DNA from: Gottfriedia sp002574545
GTDB taxonomy: Bacteria; Bacillota; Bacilli; Bacillales; Bacillaceae_G
NCBI GenBank assembly: GCA_052180195.1
Contig: CP197469.1
Reading direction: 5' to 3' (one strand)
Length of the DNA: 64,000 nucleotides
A program made the position numbers and the translations under genes. Each line of letters starts with the position of its first letter. The stretch's first letter is position 1. Shown piece by piece: positions 42,433 to 51,668 of this stretch. A model generated the notes under the pieces. That model was not told the origin of the DNA. It searched no databases and worked only from the letters and a program-made list of their open reading frames with translations.

Positions 42433-43644
42433 TTATACAGTTGCTTTATATTGGCTAAATACTTCGTTAATTTGTTGAATTGACCAGTCTAAATCTTCTT
42501 TTGAGATAATTAATGGTGGTGCAAAACGAATGACTGTATCATGTGTTTCTTTACATAATAAACCTTGTTTCTTTAATGCTTCACAATAAACACGTGCTGG
42601 TACATGAAGTTCAACACCAATAAATAATCCACGTCCTCTTACTTCTTTAATATGAGGATGATCGATTTCTTTTAATTTTTCCATAAAGTAATTTCCAAGC
42701 TCATTTGAACGTTCAGCTAATTTCTCTTCTTCAAGAACTTCTAAAGCAGCTACAGAAACTGCACAAGCTAATGGATTTCCACCAAATGTAGATCCGTGAG
42801 AACCTGGCTCAAATACGCCTAAGATTGAACGATTTGCAGCAACACATGAAATTGGGAATACTCCGCCCCCAAGTGCTTTACCTAAAATGTACATGTCAGG
42901 AGTTACGCCATCCCAATCACACGCAAAAGTTTTACCAGTTCTACATAAACCTGTTTGAATTTCATCTGCAATAAATAATACGTTTTCTTTTTTACAAACT
43001 TCAGCTACTTCAGTTAAGAATCCTTCTTTTGGAATATTAATTCCAGCTTCACCTTGAATTGGTTCGATTAGGAATGCAGCAGTATTAGGTGTAATTGCAG
43101 CTTTTAATGCTTCAATATCGCCATATGGAATTAATTTAATTCCTGGTAAGAATGGTCCAAATCCACGTTGATAGTCTTTTTCTGATGATAAAGAAACTGC
43201 AGCCATCGTACGTCCGTGGAAGTTTCCAACACAAGCAATAATTTCTGCTTGGTTTTCTTCTACACCCTTCACATCATAAGCCCATCTTCTAGCAGCTTTA
43301 ATCGCTGTCTCAACAGCTTCAGCCCCAGTGTTCATAGGTAAAATCATATCTTTATTCGTAACTTTTGCTACTTTTTCATACCATTCACCCATGTTTTCAC
43401 TATAGAAAGCACGAGAAGTTAATGTAACTTTGTCAGCTTGATCTTTTAAAGCTTGGATAATTTTCGGATGACGATGCCCTTGGTTTACAGAAGAATATGC
43501 ACTTAACATATCTAAATATCTGTTACCTTCTGGGTCTGTAACCCAAATCCCTTCAGCATGAGAAATTACTACTGGAAGCGGATGATAGTTATTTGCGCCA
43601 TATTGATTTGTTTGGTCAATGATTTTTTGAGAATTAGTTGTCAT
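42433..43644 (-). CDS. rocD: Ornithine aminotransferase RocD
   Basis: 403 residues. PLP enzyme turning ornithine and 2-oxoglutarate into glutamate semialdehyde and glutamate. Class III aminotransferase features: NYHPLPVVISHAEGIWVTDPEG near the N-terminus, MNTGAEAVETAIKAAR near 103-118, FIADEIQTGLCRTG near 227, and the PLP Lys in YILGKALGGGVFP near 256. First gene of the leftward rocD-rocG unit, with GGGGG before the ATG and a sigma-54 promoter 50 bp upstream. Confidence 0.95.
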   Translation of the reverse strand: MTTNSQKIIDQTNQYGANNYHPLPVVISHAEGIWVTDPEGNRYLDMLSAYSSVNQGHRHPKIIQALKDQADKVTLTSRAFYSENMGEWYEKVAKVTNKDMILPMNTGAEAVETAIKAARRWAYDVKGVEENQAEIIACVGNFHGRTMAAVSLSSEKDYQRGFGPFLPGIKLIPYGDIEALKAAITPNTAAFLIEPIQGEAGINIPKEGFLTEVAEVCKKENVLFIADEIQTGLCRTGKTFACDWDGVTPDMYILGKALGGGVFPISCVAANRSILGVFEPGSHGSTFGGNPLACAVSVAALEVLEEEKLAERSNELGNYFMEKLKEIDHPHIKEVRGRGLFIGVELHVPARVYCEALKKQGLLCKETHDTVIRFAPPLIISKEDLDWSIQQINEVFSQYKATV

Positions 43645-43694
43645 TTGAGTTCCCCCAATTAATTGATAAGTTTTTAGTTTCTTACTAAATTAAT

Positions 43695-43712
43695 AAGCAA
43701 TTTCCGTGCCAA
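43695..43712 (-). promoter_or_regulatory. Sigma-54 (SigL) promoter of rocD
   Basis: TTGGCACGGAAATTGCTT read on the minus strand matches the -24/-12 consensus TTGGCACNNNNNTTGCT exactly. It is 51 bp upstream of the rocD ATG and fits activation by the divergent RocR-like protein. Confidence 0.93.
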
Positions 43713-43806
43713 ACATGATAAATAAATAAAAATTCACAAAATGTACTTATTCTCAGCGTTATTCATCCAAATACATGATACCGTTTTCAATTTACTGCAA
43801 ATTTTT

Positions 43807-43824
43807 TTTGCATTCAGATGCAAA
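43807..43824. promoter_or_regulatory. Upstream activating site for the RocR-like regulator
   Basis: TTTGCATTCAGATGCAAA: perfect 7-base arms around TCAG, about 100 bp upstream of the sigma-54 promoter. A second, looser copy (TGCATAGAATATTTGCA) follows at 43838-43854. Paired sites at this distance are typical of enhancer-binding proteins. Confidence 0.7.
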
Positions 43825-43974
43825 ATTAATTAAAATATGCATAGAATATTTGCAGCAAAAAAATGATTAACAAAGAAAATTAGCACATTCAGAAAAAAAA
43901 CTGCCTTTTTATCTTACCAAAAATAGTCAGAAGTGCAAATTTTTTCTTTTGTTAGAATGAAAAGAGAGAATTAG

Positions 43975-45396
43975 ATGAAAAATGATAAGCAAAACTTTTT
44001 AGCTGTTGATGAATTATTACAATTAATATTAGAAGAAATTGATATCGGTATACATGTAGTTGATCAAGATGCAAATACAATGGTGTATAATCGCAAAATG
44101 ATGGAAATCGAAAAGATGAATGAAGAGGATGTCTTACATAAAAATCTTTTAGATGTCTTCACCTTTCAAAAAAACCAATCGAGCACCCTACTTGAAGCCC
44201 TCCAAAAAGGGAAAGTACGAAAAAATATTAAGCAATCTTATTTTAATAACAAAGGGAAAGAAGTTACGACAATCAATGATACTTACCCAATAATGAAAGA
44301 AAATAAAATTATTGGAGCTATTGAAATGGTTCGTGACGTGACGGAATTAAAGCAATCGGTGCAGGAAGGTATTCTTCAAAATCGAAATACACGTTATACA
44401 TTCGAACAATTAATCGGAACATCCGAATCATTTAAAAGCATAATTGAAGATGCAAAAAGATCTGCCAAAACTTCATCTTCCGTATTAATTGTAGGAGAAA
44501 CTGGAACAGGTAAAGAACTATTCGCTCAAAGTATTCATAACGCTAGTAAAAGAGCAACAAAACCATTCATTTCTCAAAATTGCGCCGCACTTCCAGAATC
44601 TTTAATTGAAAGTATTCTCTTTGGGACAAAAAAAGGAGCATTTACTGGAGCCATTGATAAACCTGGATTATTTGAAGAGGCAAATGGTGGAACATTATTA
44701 TTAGATGAAATCAATTCACTTAGTCCTAACTTACAGGCTAAACTTTTAAGGGTTATTCAAGAACGTAAAGTTAGAAGAATCGGTGATATTAACGAAAAAG
44801 AATTAGATGTCCGAATTATCGCTACAATCAACGAAGACCCTATAGAAGCAATTGCGAATAATCATTTGCGTAAAGACTTATATTACCGTCTAAGTGTCGT
44901 TTCATTGTTTCTACCGCCACTACGTGAACGCTTCGAAGATATATTGTTGTTAGCAAACTTCTTTATTCAAAAATATAATCGTCTTTTCGGCCATCAAGTA
45001 ACTAACTTAGATGAAAATGTTACAAACTTCTTCCTGAATCATAACTGGCCAGGTAATATACGCGAACTTGAACATATGATTGAAGGTGCAATGAACTTAG
45101 TAGAAAATGAAACAACTATCACAACAACACACATACCTTCTAGGTTTTTTAATGAAAAAAGAAATACAAATGCTTCTCCAATCATTCAACAAAAAAAGGA
45201 CGTTGTTACAATAGATCAGCCAGAATCAATAGATGACAAATCAAATTTAAAAAACACTTTATTAAACAAAGAAAAACAACATATTATAAATGTTCTAAAT
45301 GAACATAACGGCAATATTACAAAGGCTGCAAAACAATTAGGCATCAGCCGACAAAACTTACAATATCGTATTCGTAAATTCAATTTACTCCAATGA
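43975..45396 (+). CDS. rocR: RocR-like sigma-54 enhancer-binding regulator
   Basis: 473 residues. N-terminal PAS domain (IDIGIHVVDQDANTMVYNRKM, about 15-125) that should sense ornithine, arginine or citrulline; central AAA+ domain with Walker A GETGTGKEL near 175, the sigma-54 contact loop KKGAFTGA near 219, and Walker B GGTLLLDEI; C-terminal Fis-type helix-turn-helix (NGNITKAAKQLGISRQNLQYRIRKF). RocR of B. subtilis has the same plan and size and activates roc operons. Divergent to rocD, sharing the intergenic enhancer sites. Confidence 0.92.
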   Translation: MKNDKQNFLAVDELLQLILEEIDIGIHVVDQDANTMVYNRKMMEIEKMNEEDVLHKNLLDVFTFQKNQSSTLLEALQKGKVRKNIKQSYFNNKGKEVTTINDTYPIMKENKIIGAIEMVRDVTELKQSVQEGILQNRNTRYTFEQLIGTSESFKSIIEDAKRSAKTSSSVLIVGETGTGKELFAQSIHNASKRATKPFISQNCAALPESLIESILFGTKKGAFTGAIDKPGLFEEANGGTLLLDEINSLSPNLQAKLLRVIQERKVRRIGDINEKELDVRIIATINEDPIEAIANNHLRKDLYYRLSVVSLFLPPLRERFEDILLLANFFIQKYNRLFGHQVTNLDENVTNFFLNHNWPGNIRELEHMIEGAMNLVENETTITTTHIPSRFFNEKRNTNASPIIQQKKDVVTIDQPESIDDKSNLKNTLLNKEKQHIINVLNEHNGNITKAAKQLGISRQNLQYRIRKFNLLQ

Positions 45397-45528
45397 TTAA
45401 GTTCTATTTTATTTATTAACGATTTCTAATTTTCTTGAACAGGTTTAAACTGCACTATGCCCAAACCTTCCACTTTTGTCCTGCATAGTTTGAGTATGTA
45501 GAGTCATAAGTAAAGGAGGTTTTTTTAT

Positions 45529-45813
45529 ATGTCGAATGAACTTGAGTATCGCCCGCATGGATTTGGTGGTGGGGGTCACGGCGGATTCGGCCACGGCGGA
45601 TTCGGAGGCTTTCATGGTGGATTTGGTAGACCGGGATTCGGATTTGGTAGACCGGGATTTGGGTTTGGTAGACCCGGATTTGGATTTGGACGCCCGTTTT
45701 TCCGTCCATTTTTCCCATTTTTCCTAGGCGCATCACTATTTAGCCCATACTACTATCCATATTATCCATATTGCCCGCCTGGATACTACTGTCCTCCCCC
45801 TTATTATTATTAA
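45529..45813 (+). CDS. Gly/Phe/Tyr-rich protein, possible spore or surface protein
   Basis: 94 residues with RBS AAAGGAGG before the ATG. Sequence: a short polar start (SNELEYRPHG), Gly/His/Phe repeats, four GRPGFGFG heptad-like repeats at about 32-56, FFRPFFPFFLGASL, and a Tyr/Pro/Cys tail (YYYPYYPYCPPGYYCPPPYYY). Composition is like spore-coat or exosporium-type structural proteins. A sequence AC-17 bp-CATAGTTTG upstream (about 45464-45491) resembles a SigK promoter, but weakly. Function not assigned. Frames on the other strand here are shadows. Confidence 0.65.
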   Translation: MSNELEYRPHGFGGGGHGGFGHGGFGGFHGGFGRPGFGFGRPGFGFGRPGFGFGRPFFRPFFPFFLGASLFSPYYYPYYPYCPPGYYCPPPYYY

Positions 45814-45829
45814 TGTAAAAGATAAAACA

Positions 45830-45866
45830 GATAAAAGAGAAGGTTAAAAACCCTCTCTTTTTTATA
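45830..45866. terminator. Bidirectional terminator between the Gly-rich gene and pheA
   Basis: AAAAGAGAAGGTT / AACCCTCTCTTTT hairpin with A run on the left and T run on the right, placed at the converging ends of both genes. Confidence 0.8.
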
Positions 45867-46710
45867 ATGAGATCGTTGAGTAGCTTCCTAAAATTTCTAC
45901 ACTAAAGCCTAAAGCTTCTAATTCTTGCTTCACTCCAGGGAGTAATACATCATCATATCCCATCTCTACATCAATAATGAAAAAGTAATTTCCTAATCCA
46001 GTTTTTGTCGGGCGGGACTCAATTTTTGAAAGGTCAATTTGTCTCCATGCAAATGCAGAAAGTACTTGATGAAGCGCACCAGCACGATTCTCTGGCATGT
46101 TAATAACTAAAGTTGCCTTCGTATGTTTAGGTTGAAAATAATTCGTTTCCAGTTTTGAATCTTTTCTTTGTAAAACAATAAATCTCGTGTGATTATACGA
46201 ATTGGAATGAATATCTGAAGCAACAATTTCTAACCCATATTTCTTTGCAGCAAATTCGTTAGCAATCGCAGCTATACATTCATTTGTATGCTCACTAACA
46301 ATTTTAGCTGCGGCACTTGTAGAAGTGACCGGTTCTAGCTTTGTATATTTATATTGATTATGCAAAAATGTATGACATTGAGCTAACGCATGAGAATGGG
46401 AATAAATTACCCCAATATCCTTTACTCGATGTGCTTGTCCTTTTGCCATCAATAAATGCTGTCTTATCGGTATAATAATTTCTCCAACCATTTTTAATGG
46501 CTGTTCATGTACAAGATAATCTATCGTTGTAGTTACAGATCCTTCTACCGAATTCTCGATTGGAACAACAACTAAATCAACTTCACCTTCTGCTACATTA
46601 TCCATACATACAGGAATACTAGAATATGCAATATGTTCATCATTCTTAAAAACAGACCGTACAGCAACATGTGTAAAAGTCGCCTCAGGACCTAAATACC
46701 CAACCTTCAC
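45862..46710 (-). CDS. pheA: Prephenate dehydratase
   Basis: 282 residues. Converts prephenate to phenylpyruvate in phenylalanine synthesis. Catalytic domain from GYLGPEATFTHVA to about 180, with PIENSVEGSVTTTIDYL near 51-67 and the Thr-Arg-Phe motif in NHTRFIVLQ near 174. C-terminal ACT domain carries GALHQVLSAFAWRQIDLSKIESRPTKTGLGNYFF, including the ESRP Phe-binding motif near 232. Monofunctional, as in Bacillus. Single gene here. Confidence 0.95.
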   Translation of the reverse strand: MKVGYLGPEATFTHVAVRSVFKNDEHIAYSSIPVCMDNVAEGEVDLVVVPIENSVEGSVTTTIDYLVHEQPLKMVGEIIIPIRQHLLMAKGQAHRVKDIGVIYSHSHALAQCHTFLHNQYKYTKLEPVTSTSAAAKIVSEHTNECIAAIANEFAAKKYGLEIVASDIHSNSYNHTRFIVLQRKDSKLETNYFQPKHTKATLVINMPENRAGALHQVLSAFAWRQIDLSKIESRPTKTGLGNYFFIIDVEMGYDDVLLPGVKQELEALGFSVEILGSYSTISL

Positions 46711-46813
46711 GTTCCCACTCCTTTTAATTTTTAATTATACTAAAAAGAGTTAAGATTAAAAGTAAAATGTTTAATTTTTAGCAATTATCTTACAAATTTC
46801 GCTATGATCAACA

Positions 46814-47800
46814 CTAAAGGCTGCTTTGACGAATCTTTAACGTCGTAGGAACGATCACCTTTTTAGCTACTTTCCTACCTAAAATCCTCTCCATTAATAA
46901 ATCCACTGCAGATTCACCCATCAATTCAGTGTATACCTTCAAAGTACTTAAGCTAGGAAAAAGATATTTCGAAAACACAAAATCATTCATTCCGATTAAA
47001 TTCACACGCTCTGGCACTGGTATTTTTGCCTCATGAAGTGCTCTTAAACATCCGACAGCCATCGTATCACAACCAATTAAAAATGCTGTAGGTAATTCCC
47101 CACCATGTTCTCGAATTGCTTTGTTCATTAAATTAAACCCTGCTTCTGCTGTGAAGTCACTTAAATACAAATTCTCTTTTTTAAAGAGTCCCTTTTCTTC
47201 TAAATATTTTTTGAATGTTTTCGCTCTAGAATTAACTTTTCGGCCTTGCTTCTTATCATACTCGCGTCCACCTATATAGCCGATTTTTTGATGTCCATGC
47301 GATATAAAGTGATCTAAAACTTTTATAATCGCATTCTCATAATCTGTAACGACAGAATCATACTTCTCTTCATCCGGTGAAAAATCAACAAAAACAATAT
47401 TTTTTGATACTTTTTTCAATGAGCTAATTTGATGAATGTCAAATTTACCTAATGCGATCACACCATGAATTTGCTCATCTAACATCCACTTTTCATTTCC
47501 ACGAAAAAAAGTGGAAATTTGCAAAGCGTGTTGTTCACACTTAGTTTCAATTCCAAAACGAACTAGCATATAAAAAAGATCATTTAATTTTTCATTTCCG
47601 TTATCACCTTTAACAAGTGCGATTTTAGCGATATTCTTTTTTGCTTTTGTTTTTTTCCTATATGAAAGCTTTTCTGCTGTTTCAAAAATTCTTTGTTTTG
47701 TATCGTCAGTTACTGATAGTGCTGGGTCATAATTAAGCACTCTTGATACAGTAGCAATCGATACTCCTGCTTTTTCGGCAATTTCTTTAATAGTAGTCAT
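46814..47800 (-). CDS. LacI/GalR family transcription regulator, probable GalR
   Basis: 328 residues. N-terminal LacI-type helix-turn-helix (TIKEIAEKAGVSIATVSRVLNYDPALSVTDDTKQRI) and a periplasmic-binding-like sugar domain (NIVFVDFSPDEEKYDSVVTDY, IGYIGGREY, PTAFLIGCDTMAVGCLRAL). The gene sits next to a truncated galactokinase, so it is probably the regulator of a lost galactose operon. A perfect inverted repeat lies 20 bp upstream of its ATG, a likely autoregulatory operator. Confidence 0.9.
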   Translation of the reverse strand: MTTIKEIAEKAGVSIATVSRVLNYDPALSVTDDTKQRIFETAEKLSYRKKTKAKKNIAKIALVKGDNGNEKLNDLFYMLVRFGIETKCEQHALQISTFFRGNEKWMLDEQIHGVIALGKFDIHQISSLKKVSKNIVFVDFSPDEEKYDSVVTDYENAIIKVLDHFISHGHQKIGYIGGREYDKKQGRKVNSRAKTFKKYLEEKGLFKKENLYLSDFTAEAGFNLMNKAIREHGGELPTAFLIGCDTMAVGCLRALHEAKIPVPERVNLIGMNDFVFSKYLFPSLSTLKVYTELMGESAVDLLMERILGRKVAKKVIVPTTLKIRQSSL

Positions 47801-47819
47801 TACAACTCTCCTCGTAACC

Positions 47820-47843
47820 TTTCAATCTAAATTATGATTGAAA
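47820..47843. promoter_or_regulatory. Inverted repeat ahead of the LacI-type gene
   Basis: TTTCAATC and GATTGAAA are exact 8-base inverted arms around an 8-base spacer. Position just upstream of the regulator gene suggests self-control. It lacks the central CG common in LacI-family operators, which weakens the idea. Confidence 0.5.
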
Positions 47844-48058
47844 CTATTACTTTAATTTTAACAGTTGAAGGTTGTATGATTATTCATTAAATATGGAGAA
47901 TTTTTTACATATTTTATTTTCTATAAATCAAGATCATTAAAATAAGTTTTATTTACGCAAATTTGAAATAGTATAATTTACAGGAGGAGAATTTAATTTA
48001 TTGGGAGTAGTCTTAGATGTATTTTAAATGCTGATCATAATGATGTGGTTTCTCATTT

Positions 48059-48496
48059 CTATTCATATAATGTTTTTAACATTGTATCTGTTAAAGCTTC
48101 AACTGATTTCGTTGATGATAGCCCTACTTCATTTGGAAGATTACTGTAAATCAATATGTCCATCCCCCTATTGATACGATACCCGGCTTGTTTTAAATAA
48201 CTGATTACACTCTTTAAGTAGCTAGTCCAGTCATGCTTCAATTCGTCATCTAAATCATTTAAAGTAATTTCAATAATTCCTAACTCTTCAAAGTTTAAGG
48301 ATACTAATTTAATTAATTGTGTATCTGTTCTAGATAAAATCACATAAATACCAAATGATTGTGATGGAAGGGGACTGTTTCCATTAAAATCCGTGATTTC
48401 TACGATTTCGTTAGAATGGCCTGATACAAAAAAAACGCGCAGTTTAGTATGATTGTAATACTGTTTGTAAACTGATATTAACTCTTTAATATTCAT
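48059..48496 (-). pseudogene. Truncated, degenerate galactokinase (galK remnant)
   Basis: 145 residues against about 390 for galactokinase. It aligns end to end with the N-terminal part of GalK: start MNIKELI, LVSLNFEELGIIEI, HDWTSYLKSVISYLKQAGYRINRGMDILIYSNLP, NEVGLSS near 124 (the GLSS of the GHMP ATP motif), ending at KTLYE. The galactose-binding signature (PGRVNLIGEHTDYNGG in active enzymes) is now SGHSNEIVEITDFNGN, so it has lost the Arg, Glu and His residues. The rest of the protein is missing. It still has an AGGAGTG site and no internal stop. It is inactive as a kinase; whether the peptide has any role is unknown. Confidence 0.8.
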
Positions 48497-49107
48497 TTCC
48501 TAATCACTCCTATAACTAATTTCCCTAGAGGATCTCTACCTGCTATTTGGTCAGATAGAACTGTATTAACCTAACCATTTAATCATTTAACTCTATGTTT
48601 CCTCGCTAGCCTTCATTTCATTTTTTCAGTTAGTAAGTAAAACGATTACCTTGCCAAAGATGCATAAGAGAGAGAAAAAAGAGTTCTATTAAGAGTATCC
48701 TACTCTCATGGATATTATTGGTCAATAATTAACCCCATTAAAATTTACTAAAATCAGAGGATTTTTTACTTAGTTTTTTATTCTGTCACAATTAAGCTTT
48801 ATATTTGTTAAACACTAATGATTACAGTTAGTATAAAGCGTTTTATCTAGTAGTTCTATTAGATTATTAATAGTAATTATTTTACATTTTTTACTAACTT
48901 TCTCACTTTCAGCATTATATTTAAATAACAAAAGAAGTAAAATTCACTAAAATTTTATACCGTTTAAACTACACCCTCCAATAATGTAAAAAGAAATAAG
49001 TTTAATAATTTCAGAAAATTTAATAAACTATATTAAGAGAGTCCAATTTGATTAACAAAAGATTAAGTAGTGGGAGCCTTACAATCTATTAAAAGGGGGT
49101 CTTAATA
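48497..49107. other. Intergenic region with possible LacI-type operator
   Basis: 611 bases without a supportable gene. GTAAAACGATTACC at about 48636-48649 partly resembles a LacI/GalR-family or cre site with a central CG. The rest is AT-rich and I see nothing else in it. Confidence 0.4.
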
Positions 49108-49479
49108 ATGTCAGCGTTTGATGCAGGTTATGATATTTTTAAAATTATTGCTTTCATATTTCCAGTTGTTTTTGTCTTAGTTTTTGCTGGTATATTTTTT
49201 GCACTAATAAAAGGATTAAAGCAATGGAATTATAATAATAAACAACCCAAATTAATTGTCCCGGCAAAAATAGTGACTAAAAGAATAAATTACGTTCAGC
49301 GCGCAAACACAAACCAGTTCCCTCATTCAGCCACACATTATTATGTTACACTTGAGGTCGAATCTGGAGATCGAATTGAATTTCAAATTGATGGATTTAT
49401 CTATGGCCAATTAGTAGAAAATGATACGGGAAAACTAACTTTCCAAGGAACAAGATTCATAAACTTTGAGCGACAATAA
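49108..49479 (+). CDS. DUF2500 family membrane protein
   Basis: 123 residues. One N-terminal membrane helix (IIAFIFPVVFVLVFAGIFFALI), then a soluble beta-rich domain with the DUF2500 pattern: PAKIVTKRINYVQ, THYYVTLEVESGDRIEFQIDG and the ending GKLTFQGTRFINFER. Function unknown. AAAGGGGG lies before the ATG. It is followed after 20 bp by the epimerase gene on the same strand, so both may be co-transcribed. Confidence 0.8.
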   Translation: MSAFDAGYDIFKIIAFIFPVVFVLVFAGIFFALIKGLKQWNYNNKQPKLIVPAKIVTKRINYVQRANTNQFPHSATHYYVTLEVESGDRIEFQIDGFIYGQLVENDTGKLTFQGTRFINFERQ

Positions 49480-49499
49480 TTTTTTTTCGGGGTGGAATA

Positions 49500-50495
49500 A
49501 TGAATGTTTTCATAAGTGGTGCCACTGGTTTTTTAGGAAAACATACGACTAAAAAACTAAGTGAAATGGGCTATTCCGTTAAAGCCTTTGGACGAAATGA
49601 AGAAGCAGCTAAATTTTTCAACGAGATGGAAAATGTCACCTTTGTCAAAGGAGATTTGAATGATGCTGCTCTGTTAGAAGAAAATATAAAGAATGTAGAC
49701 TATGTAATCCATTGTGCTGCACTTGCAGCACCTTTTGGACGTTTTTCTGATTTTGAGAAAACAAATGTTGAAGGGACAAGGAATATTGTTAAAGCTTCAC
49801 TATCGACAGATTTAAAAAAGTTTATAAATATTTCTACCCCGAGTGTGTACTTTACTAGTGAGAGTAGAAAAAATGTTAGAGAAAGTGATCCACTGCCATC
49901 AAAACACTCTAATTACTACGCTAAAACAAAGCATATGGCAGATTTGATGATTGAAGATGCAATTGAAAAAGGACTACCTGCCATCTCACTAAGACCTAGA
50001 CAAATTTTTGGTCCTTTCGATCATACAATCTTCGGAAGATTTATTCAGATAAATGAAAATGGAGGTATTCCTTTAGTTCGTAAAGGACAAGTTCTGATGG
50101 ATTTTACTTATATCGATAATGTTGTCGATACGATCATCGCTTGTATGAATGCAGATGATGCCTTTACTGGTGAATACTACAATATTACAAATGATCAACC
50201 TATTTATTTAATTGATGTGCTTAAAGAACTTTTCTTTGCTTTAAATAAAGAGTTGAATACAAAAACCATCTCACCAAAACTACTTTCATTTATCGCATTA
50301 AATTCAGAACTAATTGCGAGGATTACTAACAAACCACCAAAGGTTTCCAAGCATATTGCCAATTTCTTGACCTATGACTATACATTAAATATTGAAAAAA
50401 TCAAAAATGATTTAAACTACGAACCTAAAGTATCAATTAGTGAAGGGATTAAGCGTTATGCTGACTGGTACTTAGCTACAAATAATCGAAAGTAA
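49500..50495 (+). CDS. NAD(P)-dependent epimerase/dehydratase (extended SDR)
   Basis: 331 residues. Rossmann motif GATGFLG at 7-13, and the extended-SDR catalytic YxxxK in SNYYAKTKHMAD near 138-149 with Ser in NISTPSV upstream. The pattern resembles 3-beta-hydroxysteroid dehydrogenase/isomerase-like sugar or sterol SDRs. The substrate cannot be deduced from the sequence or the neighbours. Confidence 0.88.
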   Translation: MNVFISGATGFLGKHTTKKLSEMGYSVKAFGRNEEAAKFFNEMENVTFVKGDLNDAALLEENIKNVDYVIHCAALAAPFGRFSDFEKTNVEGTRNIVKASLSTDLKKFINISTPSVYFTSESRKNVRESDPLPSKHSNYYAKTKHMADLMIEDAIEKGLPAISLRPRQIFGPFDHTIFGRFIQINENGGIPLVRKGQVLMDFTYIDNVVDTIIACMNADDAFTGEYYNITNDQPIYLIDVLKELFFALNKELNTKTISPKLLSFIALNSELIARITNKPPKVSKHIANFLTYDYTLNIEKIKNDLNYEPKVSISEGIKRYADWYLATNNRK

Positions 50496-50497
50496 GA

Positions 50498-50562
50498 AAA
50501 CGAAAAACAAGCTAAATCACCTAAATTAATTGTATTTAAGTGATTTTAGCTTGTTTTTCGTT
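50498..50562 (+). terminator. Terminator of the SDR gene
   Basis: AACGAAAAACAAGCTAAATCAC / GTGATTTTAGCTTGTTTTTCGTT: a very long, nearly perfect hairpin directly after the stop codon. Confidence 0.85.
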
Positions 50563-50621
50563 AGCCTTAATGAATCTAGTAAATTGATCGTAAATAGCAA
50601 CCTCAAACTATATCATCTTTA

Positions 50622-51299
50622 TCATTTACTAGTTTTTTGTATTTCCTTAATATTTAAAGACCATAATCCGCTATTTAGAATCGTATCTGCTTCGATTATA
50701 TTTAAGCGTTCTTTGAATAATGGTCCATCAATTACAAATGTATGATATTCTCCGCTCTCGCCCATTAAACAAATTTCTTTGTTAATAAATAGTTCTTTTA
50801 AGTCTTTATTTAAACTCTTCCCTACAATCGTAGAATCAAAAATATTCTCTCTTGCCCTACAAATAATAGCATCGTATCCAGTCGCTAGCCATTGGTCTAG
50901 TAAATTAGCGGTTTCACTTTTCTTAATCCACACTGGGAAAATCGGTTCAAGTCCTACCTTTGTTGCAACTTGTTCATTCCATTGTCGATCTTCCTCGACA
51001 TATAATGTCCCAAATGCGATCCCCGAAAGGTCAAATTGCTCTTTTATTTTTTTTAATCCATTTATCATTGATTCTTCGTATTTACCTGCTGAGTCAATCA
51101 TGACAAGAGGAATTCCAATCGCATCTGCTTGCATTTGTAAGAAATTTAGCGGAGTCCCGTGCGCATGATTCCTTTCATCCTTTTTCGATACCATTGATAC
51201 TAGACAAGCTACTTCATATTTATTCTTAATTAATAAATCTAATGCTAAACAACAATCCTTTCCACCACTCCAAGAAACTGCTACTTTACGATTTTCCAT
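50622..51299 (-). CDS. Dph6-related ATP pyrophosphatase (diphthine-ammonia ligase-like)
   Basis: 225 residues. N-terminal PP-loop SWSGGKDCCLAL near 9-20, then HAHGTPLNFLQMQADAIGIPLV, GIAFGTLYVEEDRQW and the C-terminal GESGEYHTFVIDGPLF, all typical of Dph6/MJ0570-type ATP-pyrophosphatases. Bacteria do not make diphthamide, so the true reaction is unknown and may be an amide ligation. Single gene, with TTCTCCC-type GGGAGAA site before the ATG. Confidence 0.85.
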   Translation of the reverse strand: MENRKVAVSWSGGKDCCLALDLLIKNKYEVACLVSMVSKKDERNHAHGTPLNFLQMQADAIGIPLVMIDSAGKYEESMINGLKKIKEQFDLSGIAFGTLYVEEDRQWNEQVATKVGLEPIFPVWIKKSETANLLDQWLATGYDAIICRARENIFDSTIVGKSLNKDLKELFINKEICLMGESGEYHTFVIDGPLFKERLNIIEADTILNSGLWSLNIKEIQKTSK

Positions 51300-51347
51300 C
51301 GATCATTCTCCCTTACTATTAAAGCAATATAATTGATTATCCATCGT

Positions 51348-51668
51348 TCAATTTTTTAGTAAACTTTTAACATAAATCATACCTTTTATTGCATAATCAA
51401 ACCACTGTTGTTCCCCGTATGGAATTTCAACCCATTCTCTCATTGGTTTCCCACCCATTGGGTCAAAGTTTTTTGATCCGCTTAATTTTAAAGCTGATGC
51501 AGCATCTTCGGGCTTTAGCTTTACAACAATATTTGGTTCATTATAGAAAACAAAAATTTTACCTTGTATTTTTAATCCTTTATGTCCAAAGATACTTCCT
51601 TTGGATGCTTCATAGTGATTAATTAGTTCAGTTCTTAGGCTTTCAAATCTTTCAATTGTACCTTGCAT
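51348..51668 (-). CDS. TfoX-N/YjbR-like small protein
   Basis: 106 residues from the ATG at 51668 (AAGGA nine bases upstream); a start three codons earlier is possible but too near the ribosome site. The central pattern GHKGLKIQGKIFVFYNEPNIVVKLKPEDA and the ending REWVEIP...WFDYAIKGMIYV look like TfoX N-terminal or MmcQ/YjbR-type small domains. I do not have a firm family. Cytoplasmic, single gene. Confidence 0.5.
   Translation of the reverse strand: MQGTIERFESLRTELINHYEASKGSIFGHKGLKIQGKIFVFYNEPNIVVKLKPEDAASALKLSGSKNFDPMGGKPMREWVEIPYGEQQWFDYAIKGMIYVKSLLKN

Noticed and set aside
45455..45736. Frames on both strands over the Gly-rich gene
   Set aside because: They are by-products of the repetitive GRPGFGF codons; only the plus-strand frame at 45529 has an AAAGGAGG site.
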